Assembly (NCBI GenBank): GCA_029433415.1
Contig: JAQTIA010000002.1
Coordinates: forward strand, 630,227 to 694,226
Origin: Acetobacteraceae bacterium ESL0709
GTDB lineage: Bacteria > Pseudomonadota > Alphaproteobacteria > Acetobacterales > Acetobacteraceae
DNA: 64,000 nt
Reading direction: 5' to 3'
Part shown: piece by piece, positions 1-9,006 of the stretch
How the letters are laid out: the number at the start of each line of letters is the position of its first letter
Numbering within the stretch: position 1 is the first letter of the stretch
Position numbers and translations under genes: made by a program
The notes under the pieces: generated by a model
What the model saw: only the letters and a program-made list of their open reading frames with translations
Told to the model about the DNA's origin: nothing
Database searches by the model: none

Positions 1-588
1 CTTTCGACTCTGCGCCATGACGGGATTGAGCCTCAGGCTATCGTGGCTTATCTGGCTCGTCTCGGTACGTCTGATGACCCTGAAGTCATGCCGATGAACG
101 AACTGATTGCGCATTATGATATTTCGCATGTTTCCAAATCGGCTGCGCGTTTTGATATGACACAGCTTCTGGCGCTGAACCGGCGTACATTGCATCACCT
201 CTCATTTGAAGAGGTCAAAAACCGCTTGCCTGAAGGCGCTGATGAGGGCTTTTGGCTTGCCATTCGTGGCAATATTGATCTGATGTCGGAAGTGCCACAT
301 TGGTGGGACGTTTTTTATGGCTCCATCGTGCCAGTGCCCCAGCCAGAGGAGCGGGGCTTTCTGACCAGGGCAAGGGATTTGCTTCCCCCCGAACCTTGGG
401 ATGAGACCTTCTGGAAGAACTGGATTGATGCCTTGAAAGCGGAGACAGGTCGTAAGGGCAAGGCTCTCTTCATGCCATTGCGTCTGGCCTTGACGGGAGA
501 AGAAGCCGGTCCGGAGCTGGCTCACGTCATGCAGGTTATGGGACGTGAGAAGGTTGTACAGAGATTTGATGAGACTCTGAATAACTGA
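1..588 (+). CDS. gltX: Glutamyl-tRNA synthetase, C-terminal part (5' end outside window)
   Basis: The reading frame is open from the first base of the window, so the start lies upstream; about 195 residues are visible. The segment begins LRHDGIEPQAIVAYLARLG and continues through ISHVSKSAARFD, which matches the end of the catalytic core and the helical anticodon-binding half of class I glutamyl-tRNA synthetases; it ends with the usual small helical domain (MPLRLALTGEEAGPELAHVM). The enzyme charges tRNA-Glu with glutamate in the cytoplasm. The KMSKS-type and HIGH motifs are not in view. The gene converges on trmJ and both run into one bidirectional hairpin terminator. Identification is firm at family level; discrimination between GltX paralogues is not possible from this fragment. 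Confidence 0.93.
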   Translation, partial: LSTLRHDGIEPQAIVAYLARLGTSDDPEVMPMNELIAHYDISHVSKSAARFDMTQLLALNRRTLHHLSFEEVKNRLPEGADEGFWLAIRGNIDLMSEVPHWWDVFYGSIVPVPQPEERGFLTRARDLLPPEPWDETFWKNWIDALKAETGRKGKALFMPLRLALTGEEAGPELAHVMQVMGREKVVQRFDETLNN

Positions 589-626
589 AAAACACATTAT
601 TAACGGACTGAAAAATCAGCCTTATT

Positions 627-657
627 GAAAACGCCCCCTTTAAAGGGGGCGTTTTTT
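627..657. terminator. Bidirectional Rho-independent terminator between gltX and trmJ
   Basis: A perfect inverted repeat, cgcccccttt followed by aaagggggcg (632-651), is flanked by an A-run on the left and a T-run on the right, so it can terminate transcription from both sides. The trmJ stop codon (656-658) lies inside its T-run, so the trmJ stop overlaps the terminator. Confidence 0.9.
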
Positions 658-1438
658 ATGTCCTGTCAGGACGCTGATAGTCATGAGCCAGAGCGCGGAC
701 GACGCCATGGAGGGTACGGAGTTCCTGTTCTGTGACTTCGCCGCGGGCGAAGAGGTGACGGATATTGCGGATCATGCCGGGTTTTTTCTGCTCATTGCGT
801 AGGAAACCCGTCTCTTCAAGGTCGCCAAGAAGATGATTGACGAAATTATTCACCTCTCCCTTGGTCGCGACATGCGTTTCGTTGGTCATGAGGGCGCGTT
901 CTGGCGTCTGGTCTTCAGTCAAGAACCATTCATAGGCCATGATGAGTACAGCCTGTGCCAGATTAAGCGACATGAAACCGGGATTGAGCGGGTAGCGTAT
1001 CAGCGTATCAGCGCGCGCCATATCCTCATTATCAAGACCGGCACGTTCAGGGCCGAAGAGAATACCAGCTTTTAACTGGCGCTCGCTTATGGCACGCAAT
1101 TCTGTCGCGGCGCCCCGGGCCGTCATAAGGGGTTTGATGATATGACGTGGGCGCGGGCAGGTGGCAAAAACACGGTGAAGGTCGGCAATAGCGTCATCAA
1201 CCGTCTCAAAAACCTGCGCTTCTTCCAGAATACGGTCTGCACCAGAGGACGCATACCAGGCGCGTTCCTGCGGCCAGCCATCGCGCGGGGCAACGAGACG
1301 GAGGTGAAATAACCCGCCATTAGCCATGGCCCGCGCTGTTGTACCGATATTAACGGCCAGTTGGGGGCGCACGAGAATGACAACAGGATCATAGGGGCCG
1401 AGAGGGACCAGATCCGCCCCACCATCACGTCCGGTCAT
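656..1438 (-). CDS. trmJ: tRNA (cytidine/uridine-2'-O-)methyltransferase, TrmJ-like SPOUT family
   Basis: About 260 residues. The N-terminal part (ILVRPQLAVNIGTTARAM) and the C-terminal knot motifs FGPERAGL and NPGFMSLNLAQAV are the three conserved motifs of SpoU/TrmJ-type trefoil-knot methyltransferases, which use S-adenosylmethionine to 2'-O-methylate a ribose, normally position 32 of tRNA. A C-terminal extension of some 90 residues fits TrmJ rather than TrmL. The frame is open further upstream (to 1516), but that part would overlap cysS, so the ATG at 1436-1438 beginning MTGRDGG is preferred. The gene follows cysS by 7 nt on the same strand, suggesting co-transcription. Family certain; exact target base inferred. 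Confidence 0.87.
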   Translation of the reverse strand: MTGRDGGADLVPLGPYDPVVILVRPQLAVNIGTTARAMANGGLFHLRLVAPRDGWPQERAWYASSGADRILEEAQVFETVDDAIADLHRVFATCPRPRHIIKPLMTARGAATELRAISERQLKAGILFGPERAGLDNEDMARADTLIRYPLNPGFMSLNLAQAVLIMAYEWFLTEDQTPERALMTNETHVATKGEVNNFVNHLLGDLEETGFLRNEQKKPGMIRNIRHLFARGEVTEQELRTLHGVVRALAHDYQRPDRT

Positions 1439-1445
1439 GTGTTGT

Positions 1446-2816
1446 CTATCCTTTGCGCCATGTTGTGCCCTGGGGGCCATCTTCCAATATGATTTTCTGT
1501 GCGGCCAGTTCGGCACGGATTTCGTCAGCGCGTGCGAAATTCCGGTCTTTCTTGGCGGCCAGTCTTTCCGCGATCAGGGCTTCAATCTCTTTAGTTGAAA
1601 GAGCGACGCCCCCTTGAAACCATTGGGCAGGAGTGACGTTGAACAGTCCCAGAAGCTGGCCGCTCTGATAAAGTTCGTCAGAGGCTTGCTGGTCTCCTGC
1701 CATGGCGAGGTCTGCCAGCCTGTGCAGTTCAGCCAGAGCTTGAGCGGTGTTCAAATCTTCACAAAGTGCTTTGAGAAAAGCAGGAGGAAGCATGACGTTC
1801 TGGCGGGATGGGGGGGCTTTCTCAAGAGCGCGATAGAAACGGTCGAGAGTTTTCCTGGCGTCTTCGAGTTTGTCCCACGAAAAATCCAGTGTCGAGCGAT
1901 AATGCGAGCCCAGATAAAGCAGGCGCAATGCCTCAGCAGGGAAACGTTCCAGAACCTCTCTGATTGTATGGAAATTGCCCAGTGATTTGGACATTTTCTC
2001 GCCATTGGAGAGCAGCATGCCTACATGGAGCCAGTGACGCGCGAAATGACTGCCCGGATGGGCGCAGAGAGATTGTGCCCTTTCATTTTCATGATGGGGG
2101 AAGAGCAGGTCATTTCCGCCGCCGTGAATATCAAATGTCTCGCCCAGATAATGCTGGGCCATGGCGGAACATTCAATATGCCATCCCGGGCGGCCACGGC
2201 CGTAAGGGCTTTCCCAGCCCGGCTCATCAGGGGAAGAGGGTTTCCACAGAACGAAATCACCTGGATCGCGTTTATAAGGTGCGACTTCCACCCGGGCGCC
2301 TGCCCGCATGTCATCCAGAGAGCGCCCTGACAAGGCGCCGTAATCCGGGAAGGAACGGACGTCAAACAGAACATGACCTTCCGCCACATAGGCATGGTTT
2401 TGCTCAATCAGCTGGCCGATCATGGTCAGCATATCAGCGATATGGGTCGTGGCGTGGGGTTCCACGTCGGGCGGCAGGATGGAAAGTTCGGCCAGATCCT
2501 GATGGAATTCCTGTGTCGTGCGTTTGGTCAGACGTGCAATCTCTTCGTCTGAATCATGGGCACGTTGAATGATTTTGTCATCAATATCGGTGATGTTGCG
2601 CACAAAAGTGACGCGCTTGTAAAATGTGCGCAGGACGCGCACAAGAATATCGGCACAGAGCATGGCCCTGAGATTGCCGATATGCACGCGGTCATAAACA
2701 GTGGGACCACAGAAATAGAGTTTGACATGTTCCGGGTCCAGAGGAACGAATTCCTCCAGAGCATGGCTGTGGCTGTTATAAAGACGTAATGGGGGATGGG
2801 GAGTCTGATCGTTCAT
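1446..2816 (-). CDS. cysS: Cysteinyl-tRNA synthetase
   Basis: 456 residues, normal length. Cys36 in YFCGPTVYD and the later GWHIECSAM provide the zinc site that selects cysteine; HIGN (residues 45-48) is the HIGH-type ATP motif and KMSKSLGN is the second class I signature. The C-terminal helical region ends with the tRNA-binding tail. The frame stays open far upstream on the minus strand to 3494, antisense to the MATE gene, but homology starts at the ATG at 2814-2816 (MNDQTPHPPLRLYNS), which is therefore chosen. It is divergent from the MATE transporter, so promoters for both must lie in 2817-2909. Likely first gene of a cysS-trmJ operon. Confidence 0.96.
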   Translation of the reverse strand: MNDQTPHPPLRLYNSHSHALEEFVPLDPEHVKLYFCGPTVYDRVHIGNLRAMLCADILVRVLRTFYKRVTFVRNITDIDDKIIQRAHDSDEEIARLTKRTTQEFHQDLAELSILPPDVEPHATTHIADMLTMIGQLIEQNHAYVAEGHVLFDVRSFPDYGALSGRSLDDMRAGARVEVAPYKRDPGDFVLWKPSSPDEPGWESPYGRGRPGWHIECSAMAQHYLGETFDIHGGGNDLLFPHHENERAQSLCAHPGSHFARHWLHVGMLLSNGEKMSKSLGNFHTIREVLERFPAEALRLLYLGSHYRSTLDFSWDKLEDARKTLDRFYRALEKAPPSRQNVMLPPAFLKALCEDLNTAQALAELHRLADLAMAGDQQASDELYQSGQLLGLFNVTPAQWFQGGVALSTKEIEALIAERLAAKKDRNFARADEIRAELAAQKIILEDGPQGTTWRKG

Positions 2817-2909
2817 AATGATGATAAATGCACGAGCGAGGGGTTTCGGACAATCGCTTTCATACAGCAAAATACTTGTTTTGCATAAGAAGCGCGTTAT
2901 GACTGTGGG

Positions 2910-4292
2910 ATGACCTTGCAGACTCCACCCAATTCGCCTCCATTTACTTACGGCAGACATGCTTTTGCCCTGATCCGCGTCGGCTTGCCTCTGGCCTTGT
3001 CTCAGCTTTCCGAAATGGCGATGGGCGTGACGGATACTATCCTTCTGGGTGGGCTGAGCGTATCGGCCGTGGCGATAGGGGGAATTGCCAATAATTTCTT
3101 CTTTACCACCATGATTATTTTTCAGGCCATGCTGGGAGGTGTGGGGGTTATGCTCTCCCATGCCAGAGGGGCGCAAGATCACGGTCATGACATAGCCCAT
3201 GATGGCAGGAGCATCATGAGCGCGGGTTTTGTGCTGGCTGTCCTCGCTTTTATCCCCTGTTTCCTCATTCTGTCCTGTTCCGGTTGGCTCTTCGGGATAA
3301 TGGGAGAACCGGGCGAGGTGATGGTCAAGGGTGTTCGTTTCATCAATATCCTTCTTTACTCCCTTCTTCCTCATATCGTGGTGCTTGGCTTGTTTCGCGT
3401 GGCTCTGCCATCCTTGGGGGCGGAGACCCTGCTGCTCTGGATCATGCCCGTCATGGCCCTGTGTAATGGCGTGACCAATGCCAGCCTGATTCATGGCTGG
3501 TTTGGCATGCCGGCTTACGGGTTATTTGGCTCCGCCCTTGCCACGACATTGACAGGATGGGCGATCGCTCTTGCGATGGTTGTGTTGTGTTGGCGTCGTC
3601 CCGAGGTGCGTTACGTTATGCACCCGGCACCAGTAAGGCTTCCTGTCATCGGGGAACTTTCCCGGCTCGGCTTCCCCATGATGGCTTCGGCTGCAGCGGA
3701 ACTGCTTATGTTCCAGATTACGACCTTGCGGGCGGGCAGTTTGGGCACACACAGTCTGGCGGCTCATCAGGTGGCCTTGAATACGGCGTCCCTTCTTTTT
3801 ATGGTCAGTCTGGCTATAGGGCAGGCAACCAATGTGCGCGTGGCCTATTGGCGCGGGGCCGGGAAAATGGATCAGGCACGCCGTTCTGCCAGCGTAGCGG
3901 TAATGCTTGTACTTATATGGTCTGCGGCAACGGGTGCTGTGCTGGAGTTATTTCCCGATTTTATCGTGCGTCTCTATTTCTGGGGCAGCCCTGCTGATTC
4001 CGGCACTATAGAAACGACGGTCACTCTTCTGAAAATTGCAGGAATTTTCCAGATGGTCGATGGGTTACAGACTGTTTTTGGCGGCGCCTTGAGGGGATGT
4101 GGAGATGTTTACGGTCCCATGTTGCTGACAGTGGGCAGCTATGGCCTCGTCGGGCTTGGGTTGGGAGAATATCTGGCCTTTGCCCATCATGATGGCGTTG
4201 CCGGTCTTTGGGTGGGGCTGGCCTCAGGGCTGGGAGTGGCAGCCCTGGCGTTGGGATACAGGGCTTACCGCGTGATGCACCGCGTTTTCTAG
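2910..4292 (+). CDS. MATE-family multidrug/cation antiporter
   Basis: 460 residues with about twelve hydrophobic segments arranged as two six-helix halves, the architecture of NorM/DinF-type MATE exporters that expel cationic drugs and metabolites in exchange for Na+ or H+. The N-terminal stretch (RVGLPLALSQLSEMAMGVTDTILLG) and the central AAAELLMFQ / SLAAHQVALNTASLLFM segment are typical of the NorM branch. The ATG at 2910 sits right after a stop-rich region and agrees with family starts. Its stop shares a CTAG tetranucleotide with the stop of the convergent MFS gene, so there is no intergenic space. Substrate cannot be inferred. Confidence 0.9.
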   Translation: MTLQTPPNSPPFTYGRHAFALIRVGLPLALSQLSEMAMGVTDTILLGGLSVSAVAIGGIANNFFFTTMIIFQAMLGGVGVMLSHARGAQDHGHDIAHDGRSIMSAGFVLAVLAFIPCFLILSCSGWLFGIMGEPGEVMVKGVRFINILLYSLLPHIVVLGLFRVALPSLGAETLLLWIMPVMALCNGVTNASLIHGWFGMPAYGLFGSALATTLTGWAIALAMVVLCWRRPEVRYVMHPAPVRLPVIGELSRLGFPMMASAAAELLMFQITTLRAGSLGTHSLAAHQVALNTASLLFMVSLAIGQATNVRVAYWRGAGKMDQARRSASVAVMLVLIWSAATGAVLELFPDFIVRLYFWGSPADSGTIETTVTLLKIAGIFQMVDGLQTVFGGALRGCGDVYGPMLLTVGSYGLVGLGLGEYLAFAHHDGVAGLWVGLASGLGVAALALGYRAYRVMHRVF

Positions 4293-5494
4293 GCAGGGAC
4301 ACGTTTCTTTACAGCAAGCGCGACCAGATAAATGACCAGCCCACCGGCTGAGAGAATAGCGCCTCCCCAGCCTACGGCATGGAAGCCAAAACCGGCATCA
4401 ATCAGCTGGGCGGCAAACCAGGGGCCCAGTGCGTTGGCACAGTTAAACGCCGATTGATTGAGAGCGGCCGCCAGAGTTTGGGCGTCGCCCGCTACATCCA
4501 TGAGGCGTGTCTGAAGAGCAGGGCTGATGATGATGCAGCCTGCGGGAATAAGGAAGCAGAAAGGTAGGACAAGCCATTGATAAGGCAAGGTTAGCCAGAA
4601 ACCGAGCATAAAAAAGATGCTGGCGATCAGGGCATAAATAACGGTTTTGTCGAGATTGCGATCCACCATGGCACTGCCGAACGCGTTTCCGGCGACCAGG
4701 CCGAGGCCACAGACGACTTGATAAAGAGAAATTGCCCAGTGATTGAGGTGCGTGACTTCGGAGAGGGCTGATGTCAGGAACGTATAAACGCCAAACAGCC
4801 CTGCGAAACCGATAGCGCCGGTAAAGAAGGTGAACCAGACCTGTGGAATAAAGAGCGCTTTGAGTTCCGTCATCGGGTTGGCGCCGGGGTGAGGCGCATC
4901 CTTGGGTACGAAATAAAGCATGCTGGCAATGCAAATCACACCGACAGAAGCGATCAGGATATAAATAAAGTGCCAGGATACATATTGGGACAGTACCGTA
5001 AAGGAAGGTGCGCCGATGACAGTAGAAATCATGATCCCTGTAAAGACAAATCCGATTGCACGCCCACGGTGGGAATAATCAACCAGCGAGGCGGCAATCA
5101 GGGCGGCGATTCCAAAAAAGGCCCCATGCGGCAGGCCCGTAATGAAACGTAATATTTCGATGGAAGGCAGGGTCGCGCAGAGGACAGTACCGAGATTGCC
5201 AACCACGAAAAGGCAGATCAGCAGCACGACCATAGTCTTGCGTGAAAGTTTTGCTCCTGTCACGGCAAGGACTGGCGCCCCGACGACGACACCCATGGCG
5301 TAGCTTGAAATAGTCGTGGAGGCCTGTTCAACAGAGAGGTGAAGCGAATCGGCAAGAGGCTGGAGGATGCTCATTGTGCCAAATTCGGTCGTACCAATAG
5401 CAAAGGTCCCCGTAGCCAGAGCAGCCAGGGCCGGCTTTACGCCATGAACAGGGCGTACGTGTTCAATCTCATCATGCACAGTTTCAGCATCCAT
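4289..5494 (-). CDS. Major facilitator superfamily exporter, DHA1 / AraJ-like
   Basis: 401 residues with about twelve transmembrane helices. The motif GTTEFGTMSILQPLADSL in helix 1 and the region GLPHGAFFGIAALIAASL are hallmarks of the AraJ/YdhP-type drug:H+ antiporter-1 subfamily; the loop 2-3 motif is present in degenerate form (GAKLSRKTMV). Such proteins export sugars, arabinose-like compounds or drugs across the inner membrane. The start at 5494 (MDAETVHDEIEH) gives a hydrophilic N-terminus of about 20 residues before helix 1. It is divergent from rpsD across a 350-nt gap. Substrate unknown. Confidence 0.88.
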   Translation of the reverse strand: MDAETVHDEIEHVRPVHGVKPALAALATGTFAIGTTEFGTMSILQPLADSLHLSVEQASTTISSYAMGVVVGAPVLAVTGAKLSRKTMVVLLICLFVVGNLGTVLCATLPSIEILRFITGLPHGAFFGIAALIAASLVDYSHRGRAIGFVFTGIMISTVIGAPSFTVLSQYVSWHFIYILIASVGVICIASMLYFVPKDAPHPGANPMTELKALFIPQVWFTFFTGAIGFAGLFGVYTFLTSALSEVTHLNHWAISLYQVVCGLGLVAGNAFGSAMVDRNLDKTVIYALIASIFFMLGFWLTLPYQWLVLPFCFLIPAGCIIISPALQTRLMDVAGDAQTLAAALNQSAFNCANALGPWFAAQLIDAGFGFHAVGWGGAILSAGGLVIYLVALAVKKRVPA

Positions 5495-5846
5495 AACTTT
5501 ACAATATCCAATAGTGGCAGGGGATTCTCTTCAGGCTTACAGGATGAGGTGGTGGCCTGCAAAGCAAAACAATAAAATAGCGTTATCCCTGAGCGTGCCG
5601 ACCAGCAAAAGGCGAGGCCGTGTTTGGTGGTGAAAATTGACAGGAGCGCCAGTTTCGTGTAACCGCGCATCTATTGCCGGGAAAGTGGGTGTTTCGGCAG
5701 TTTATGGTAAAGACAGGCTGTGTGTCTTGCCTGGACTGTAGCGTTATGTCCCGTTCTGCCTTATGAGGAGGCGGAGACTACCGGCCCAACAATGGATCTG
5801 CCAGCACAGTAAAGGGTAGATCTGACTGTAGAACAAGGACGAACTC
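5495..5846. promoter_or_regulatory. Intergenic region, leader and promoter zone of rpsD
   Basis: About 350 nt with no convincing gene; open frames here on the minus strand have no recognisable family features. It must carry the promoters of the divergent MFS gene and of rpsD. A perfect TTGACA at 5637-5642 is followed after 17 nt by taaccg, a weak -10, which could serve rpsD with a leader of about 180 nt. No obvious S4-binding pseudoknot could be recognised by eye. Confidence 0.35.
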
Positions 5847-6464
5847 ATGTCCAAACGTCTTGCGAGCAAGTACAAAATTAACCGTCGCCTTGGCGCCAAT
5901 CTGTGGGGCCGTGCGAAATCTCCTGTAAATCGTCGTGAATATGGCCCGGGCCAGCATGGTCAGCGTCGTCGCTCCAAGCCTTCCGACTTCTCCGTCCAGC
6001 TGATGGGCAAGCAGAAACTGAAGGGCTATTACGGTAATATCAGTGAGAAGCAGTTCCGCCGTTATTATGATGAGGCCGTGCGTCGCAAGGGTGATACATC
6101 AGAGAATCTGATCGGTCTGCTGGAGCGCCGTCTGGATGCGGTTATTTACCGCATGAAATTTGCCATTACGCCATTTGCTGCTCGTCAGTTTATCAATCAT
6201 GGTCATGTCCTGATCAATGGCAAGCGCGTCAATATTCCGTCTTATCTTGTCAAGGAAGGCGATGTGATTGAGTTGCGCGAGAAGTCCAAGCAGCTTGCTG
6301 TCGTTCTGGATGCCGTGCAGAGCGCAGAGCGCGACGTTCCTGAATATATAGAAGTCGATCACCGTCAGATGAAAGGCACCTTCCTGCGTGTGCCACAGCT
6401 TTCGGATGTTCCTTATCCTGTACAGATGGAACCCAATCTGGTCGTCGAGTTCTACTCACGTTAA
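5847..6464 (+). CDS. rpsD: 30S ribosomal protein S4
   Basis: 205 residues, the normal bacterial length. The N-terminus ([20 protein letters not shown]) and the segment [20 protein letters not shown] match alphaproteobacterial S4, and the S4 RNA-binding domain ([15 protein letters not shown] through [21 protein letters not shown]) follows at residues about 95-160. S4 is a primary 16S rRNA binding protein of the small subunit and nucleates assembly. It is a single-gene unit here, followed by a strong terminator before prfC, rather than part of the alpha operon, which is usual in this class. Confidence 0.98.
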   Translation: MSKRLASKYKINRRLGANLWGRAKSPVNRREYGPGQHGQRRRSKPSDFSVQLMGKQKLKGYYGNISEKQFRRYYDEAVRRKGDTSENLIGLLERRLDAVIYRMKFAITPFAARQFINHGHVLINGKRVNIPSYLVKEGDVIELREKSKQLAVVLDAVQSAERDVPEYIEVDHRQMKGTFLRVPQLSDVPYPVQMEPNLVVEFYSR

Positions 6465-6503
6465 AACCGGGCCGATCAGTTACAGATTTTATCAGTTGCG
6501 GAG

Positions 6504-6533
6504 CGCCGGGCGGGAATTTCCGCCCGGCGTTTT
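6504..6533 (+). terminator. Rho-independent terminator after rpsD
   Basis: A GC-rich nine-base-pair stem (cgccgggcg 6504-6512 paired with cgcccggcg 6521-6529), loop ggaatttc, then TTTT. It lies 40 nt after the rpsD stop and 30 nt before prfC. Confidence 0.85.
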
Positions 6534-6564
6534 GCCATTATAGCTTCTCAGACAGCAGGCTTTC

Positions 6565-8115
6565 ATGTCCGACTTACTCTCTCCGAATGAATTATCGCGT
6601 GAAATTTCCAGACGCCGGACCTTCGCAATTATTTCGCATCCGGATGCCGGTAAAACAACGCTGACCGAGCGTATCTTGCGGGCAGGCGGGGCGATTCAGA
6701 TGGCTGGAAATGTTCGTGCCAAGGGGGAGAGGCGGCGTACGCGTTCTGACTGGATGGGGATTGAGCGTGACCGTGGCATTTCAGTCGTTACGTCGGTCAT
6801 GACGTTTAATTATGGCGGGTGCGTTTTCAATCTTCTTGATACGCCGGGCCATGAGGATTTCTCTGAAGATACGTACCGCACCCTGACCGCTGTTGATTGC
6901 GCCGTTATGGTGATTGATGCGGCGAAAGGTATTGAAGAGCGGACGCGCAAGCTGTTTGAGATTTGTCGTCTGCGCGATATTCCCATCGTGACATTCATTA
7001 ACAAGATGGATCGTGAGGCTCAGGATTGTTTCGCTCTTCTGGATGAAATTTCCAATACGCTGGCGCTGGATGTCTCTCCGGCAACATGGCCTGTCGGGCG
7101 GGCAGCAAAATTTATTGGTACGTACGATCTGCGTACAAAAGAACTTCACACCAAAGAGCCTTTGGCAGAAGATGATCCCCGTCGTGCAGAGCTGGAAGAG
7201 GAATGTGCGCTGGCTGAGGCGGCCTTGCCTGCTTTTGATAAAGACTCTTTCGATGAGGGCCATTTGACGCCCGTCTTTTTTGGTTCCGCCATGAAGGAAA
7301 TTGGCGTGACAGATCTACTGGATGCTCTGGTCGCTTATGGGCCGCCTCCTCGCGCACAGCAGACGGAAACAAGAGAAGTTAAGGCTGATGAGGAGAAAGT
7401 GACAGCCCTGATTTTCAAGATACAGGCCAATATGGATCCCAATCATCGTGACCGCATGGCCTTTGCGCGTGTCTGTTCAGGGCGTCTCACTCGTGGCATG
7501 CGTCTCAAACATGTGCGGATCAACAAGCAGTTTGCTCTTCATACGCCCCAGTTCTTTTTTGCGCAGGATCGTCAGTTGGTGGAAGAGGCTTTCGGCGGCG
7601 ATGTGGTGGGAATTCCCAACCATGGTACATTGAGAATTGGCGATACCCTGACAGAAGGGGAAGATTTGCGCTTTACCGGAGTGCCCTATTTTGCTCCGGA
7701 AATTCTGCGTCGTGTACGTCTTGATGACGCGATGAAAGCCAAAAAGCTTCGTCAGGCTCTTGTTGAGCTGGCTGAAGAAGGGGTTGTTCAGCTTTTCCGT
7801 CCGCAGGACGGCGCTCCCCCTATTGTCGGTGTGGTGGGAACGCTACAGCTTGACGTGCTGCAATCCAGATTGTCGGCTGAATATAATGTCCCCGTCGGGT
7901 TTGACAGCACACCTTACAATCTCGCACGTTGGGTGACAGGGGATAAAGAGGCGCTGGAGGATTTTGCGTCCCTGAACCGTACGTCAATGGCGGATGATGT
8001 GGATGGCGATCCGGTCTTTCTGGCCAGTTCCACGTTCATGATGAACAGGGCGGCTGAAATGAATCCGAAACTCAGTTTCCATGATATCAAGCAGATTGGT
8101 CTGAGCGGCGAATAA
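6565..8115 (+). CDS. prfC: Peptide chain release factor 3 (GTPase)
   Basis: 516 residues. G1 is HPDAGKTT (residues 25-32), G3 is DTPGHEDF and G4 is NKMDR, all in the form specific to RF3 rather than EF-G; the C-terminal half carries the beta-barrel and RF3-specific domain. RF3 uses GTP to eject RF1/RF2 from the ribosome after termination. It stands between the rpsD terminator and the convergent nuclease-like gene, with only 19 nt to the latter. Length and motif set are complete. Confidence 0.96.
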   Translation: MSDLLSPNELSREISRRRTFAIISHPDAGKTTLTERILRAGGAIQMAGNVRAKGERRRTRSDWMGIERDRGISVVTSVMTFNYGGCVFNLLDTPGHEDFSEDTYRTLTAVDCAVMVIDAAKGIEERTRKLFEICRLRDIPIVTFINKMDREAQDCFALLDEISNTLALDVSPATWPVGRAAKFIGTYDLRTKELHTKEPLAEDDPRRAELEEECALAEAALPAFDKDSFDEGHLTPVFFGSAMKEIGVTDLLDALVAYGPPPRAQQTETREVKADEEKVTALIFKIQANMDPNHRDRMAFARVCSGRLTRGMRLKHVRINKQFALHTPQFFFAQDRQLVEEAFGGDVVGIPNHGTLRIGDTLTEGEDLRFTGVPYFAPEILRRVRLDDAMKAKKLRQALVELAEEGVVQLFRPQDGAPPIVGVVGTLQLDVLQSRLSAEYNVPVGFDSTPYNLARWVTGDKEALEDFASLNRTSMADDVDGDPVFLASSTFMMNRAAEMNPKLSFHDIKQIGLSGE

Positions 8116-8134
8116 GAGGGCGAGATGACCTTTT

Positions 8135-8923
8135 TCAGGGAAGGTCAAGAGTGACAGAGACGGGGCAATGGTCACTGAGCATGGCTGTGTCCCGGTCGAA
8201 GCGGTAGGTCATGACCCGGAGGCTGTTCGGGATCAGCCAGTGACGCGCCGCTCCCCCCAGGATGATATGGTCGATAAAACGTGAGCCTCCCTGGCAGGGA
8301 CTGGCCAGTCCGGCTGTAACCAGCGTGAGGGGAGCGTCTTCCCTCAGGGTCAGGAAAGCGGGGTCCTTCAGTGTAAAGCGGCGATTGAAATCGCCCAGCA
8401 GGGCATAGGGAACACCCTCGTCCTCGCGGTCAAGAATCCAGTTTTCCATTATGGCAAGTTGCTGGACCAGCATGGGGCAGGAATGTTTGGAGTCAGAAAG
8501 AGGTCGCGCCCAGCAACCGGCTTTCAGATGGACGACCAGCAGGCGCAAATCCTGTGTCTGTCCGTGTAGTGTGACATCAAGGCCGCTTCTTATGGCATGT
8601 CTGGCGCCAGGAGGTTCAACATTGAGGGCTGTGATCTCGGGGTTTATTGTCGCGTTGAGAGAATGACGGATAACCAGTCCGACACGCTGCACAATCGGGG
8701 CTTTACTTAAGATGAAGTCATAATATTGAGGATCGAAGATTTTACGGAGGGCTACATCGCTTTCGATCTCTTCGACAGCGATAATATCGCTATCAAGGCG
8801 TCTGGCATATGACTTCAGGCGTTCATAATCCTGTTCCGAGCGGAAGGGAATATCAGCCGGAACTTCATGATCGCCCGGCAGGCGCGTTGTGAGCCAGTTC
8901 ATATTCCATGTGGTCAGTTTCAA
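8135..8923 (-). CDS. Endonuclease/exonuclease/phosphatase-family protein, probably exported
   Basis: 262 residues from a TTG codon. The fold is recognisable from LTTWNMNWL at the start, VEEIES (catalytic Glu region), LGDFNRRF (Asp/Asn pair) and the terminal SDHCPVSVTL (Asp-His), the four conserved blocks of DNase I-like phosphoesterases. The substrate may be nucleic acid or a phospholipid/inositol phosphate. The frame continues upstream for another 36 codons and encodes a textbook signal peptide (KRFFLAFYLIFSLWASSASA just before the TTG), but that extension lacks ATG, GTG or TTG, so the true start is unresolved (ATT or CTG around 8998-9010 are candidates). It lies directly behind the carbonic anhydrase gene on the same strand. 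Confidence 0.82.
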   Translation of the reverse strand: MKLTTWNMNWLTTRLPGDHEVPADIPFRSEQDYERLKSYARRLDSDIIAVEEIESDVALRKIFDPQYYDFILSKAPIVQRVGLVIRHSLNATINPEITALNVEPPGARHAIRSGLDVTLHGQTQDLRLLVVHLKAGCWARPLSDSKHSCPMLVQQLAIMENWILDREDEGVPYALLGDFNRRFTLKDPAFLTLREDAPLTLVTAGLASPCQGGSRFIDHIILGGAARHWLIPNSLRVMTYRFDRDTAMLSDHCPVSVTLDLP

Positions 8924-9006
8924 CCTGTGAGCTGAGGCCGAAGACGCCCACAGGCTGAAAATCAGGTAAAAAGCTAGGAAAAACCGTTTGGCAAGAATTT
9001 CCGGAA

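Noticed and set aside
2817..3494. Long upstream extension of the cysS frame
   Set aside because: It is antisense to the MATE gene, low-complexity and without homology; cysS homology starts at 2816.
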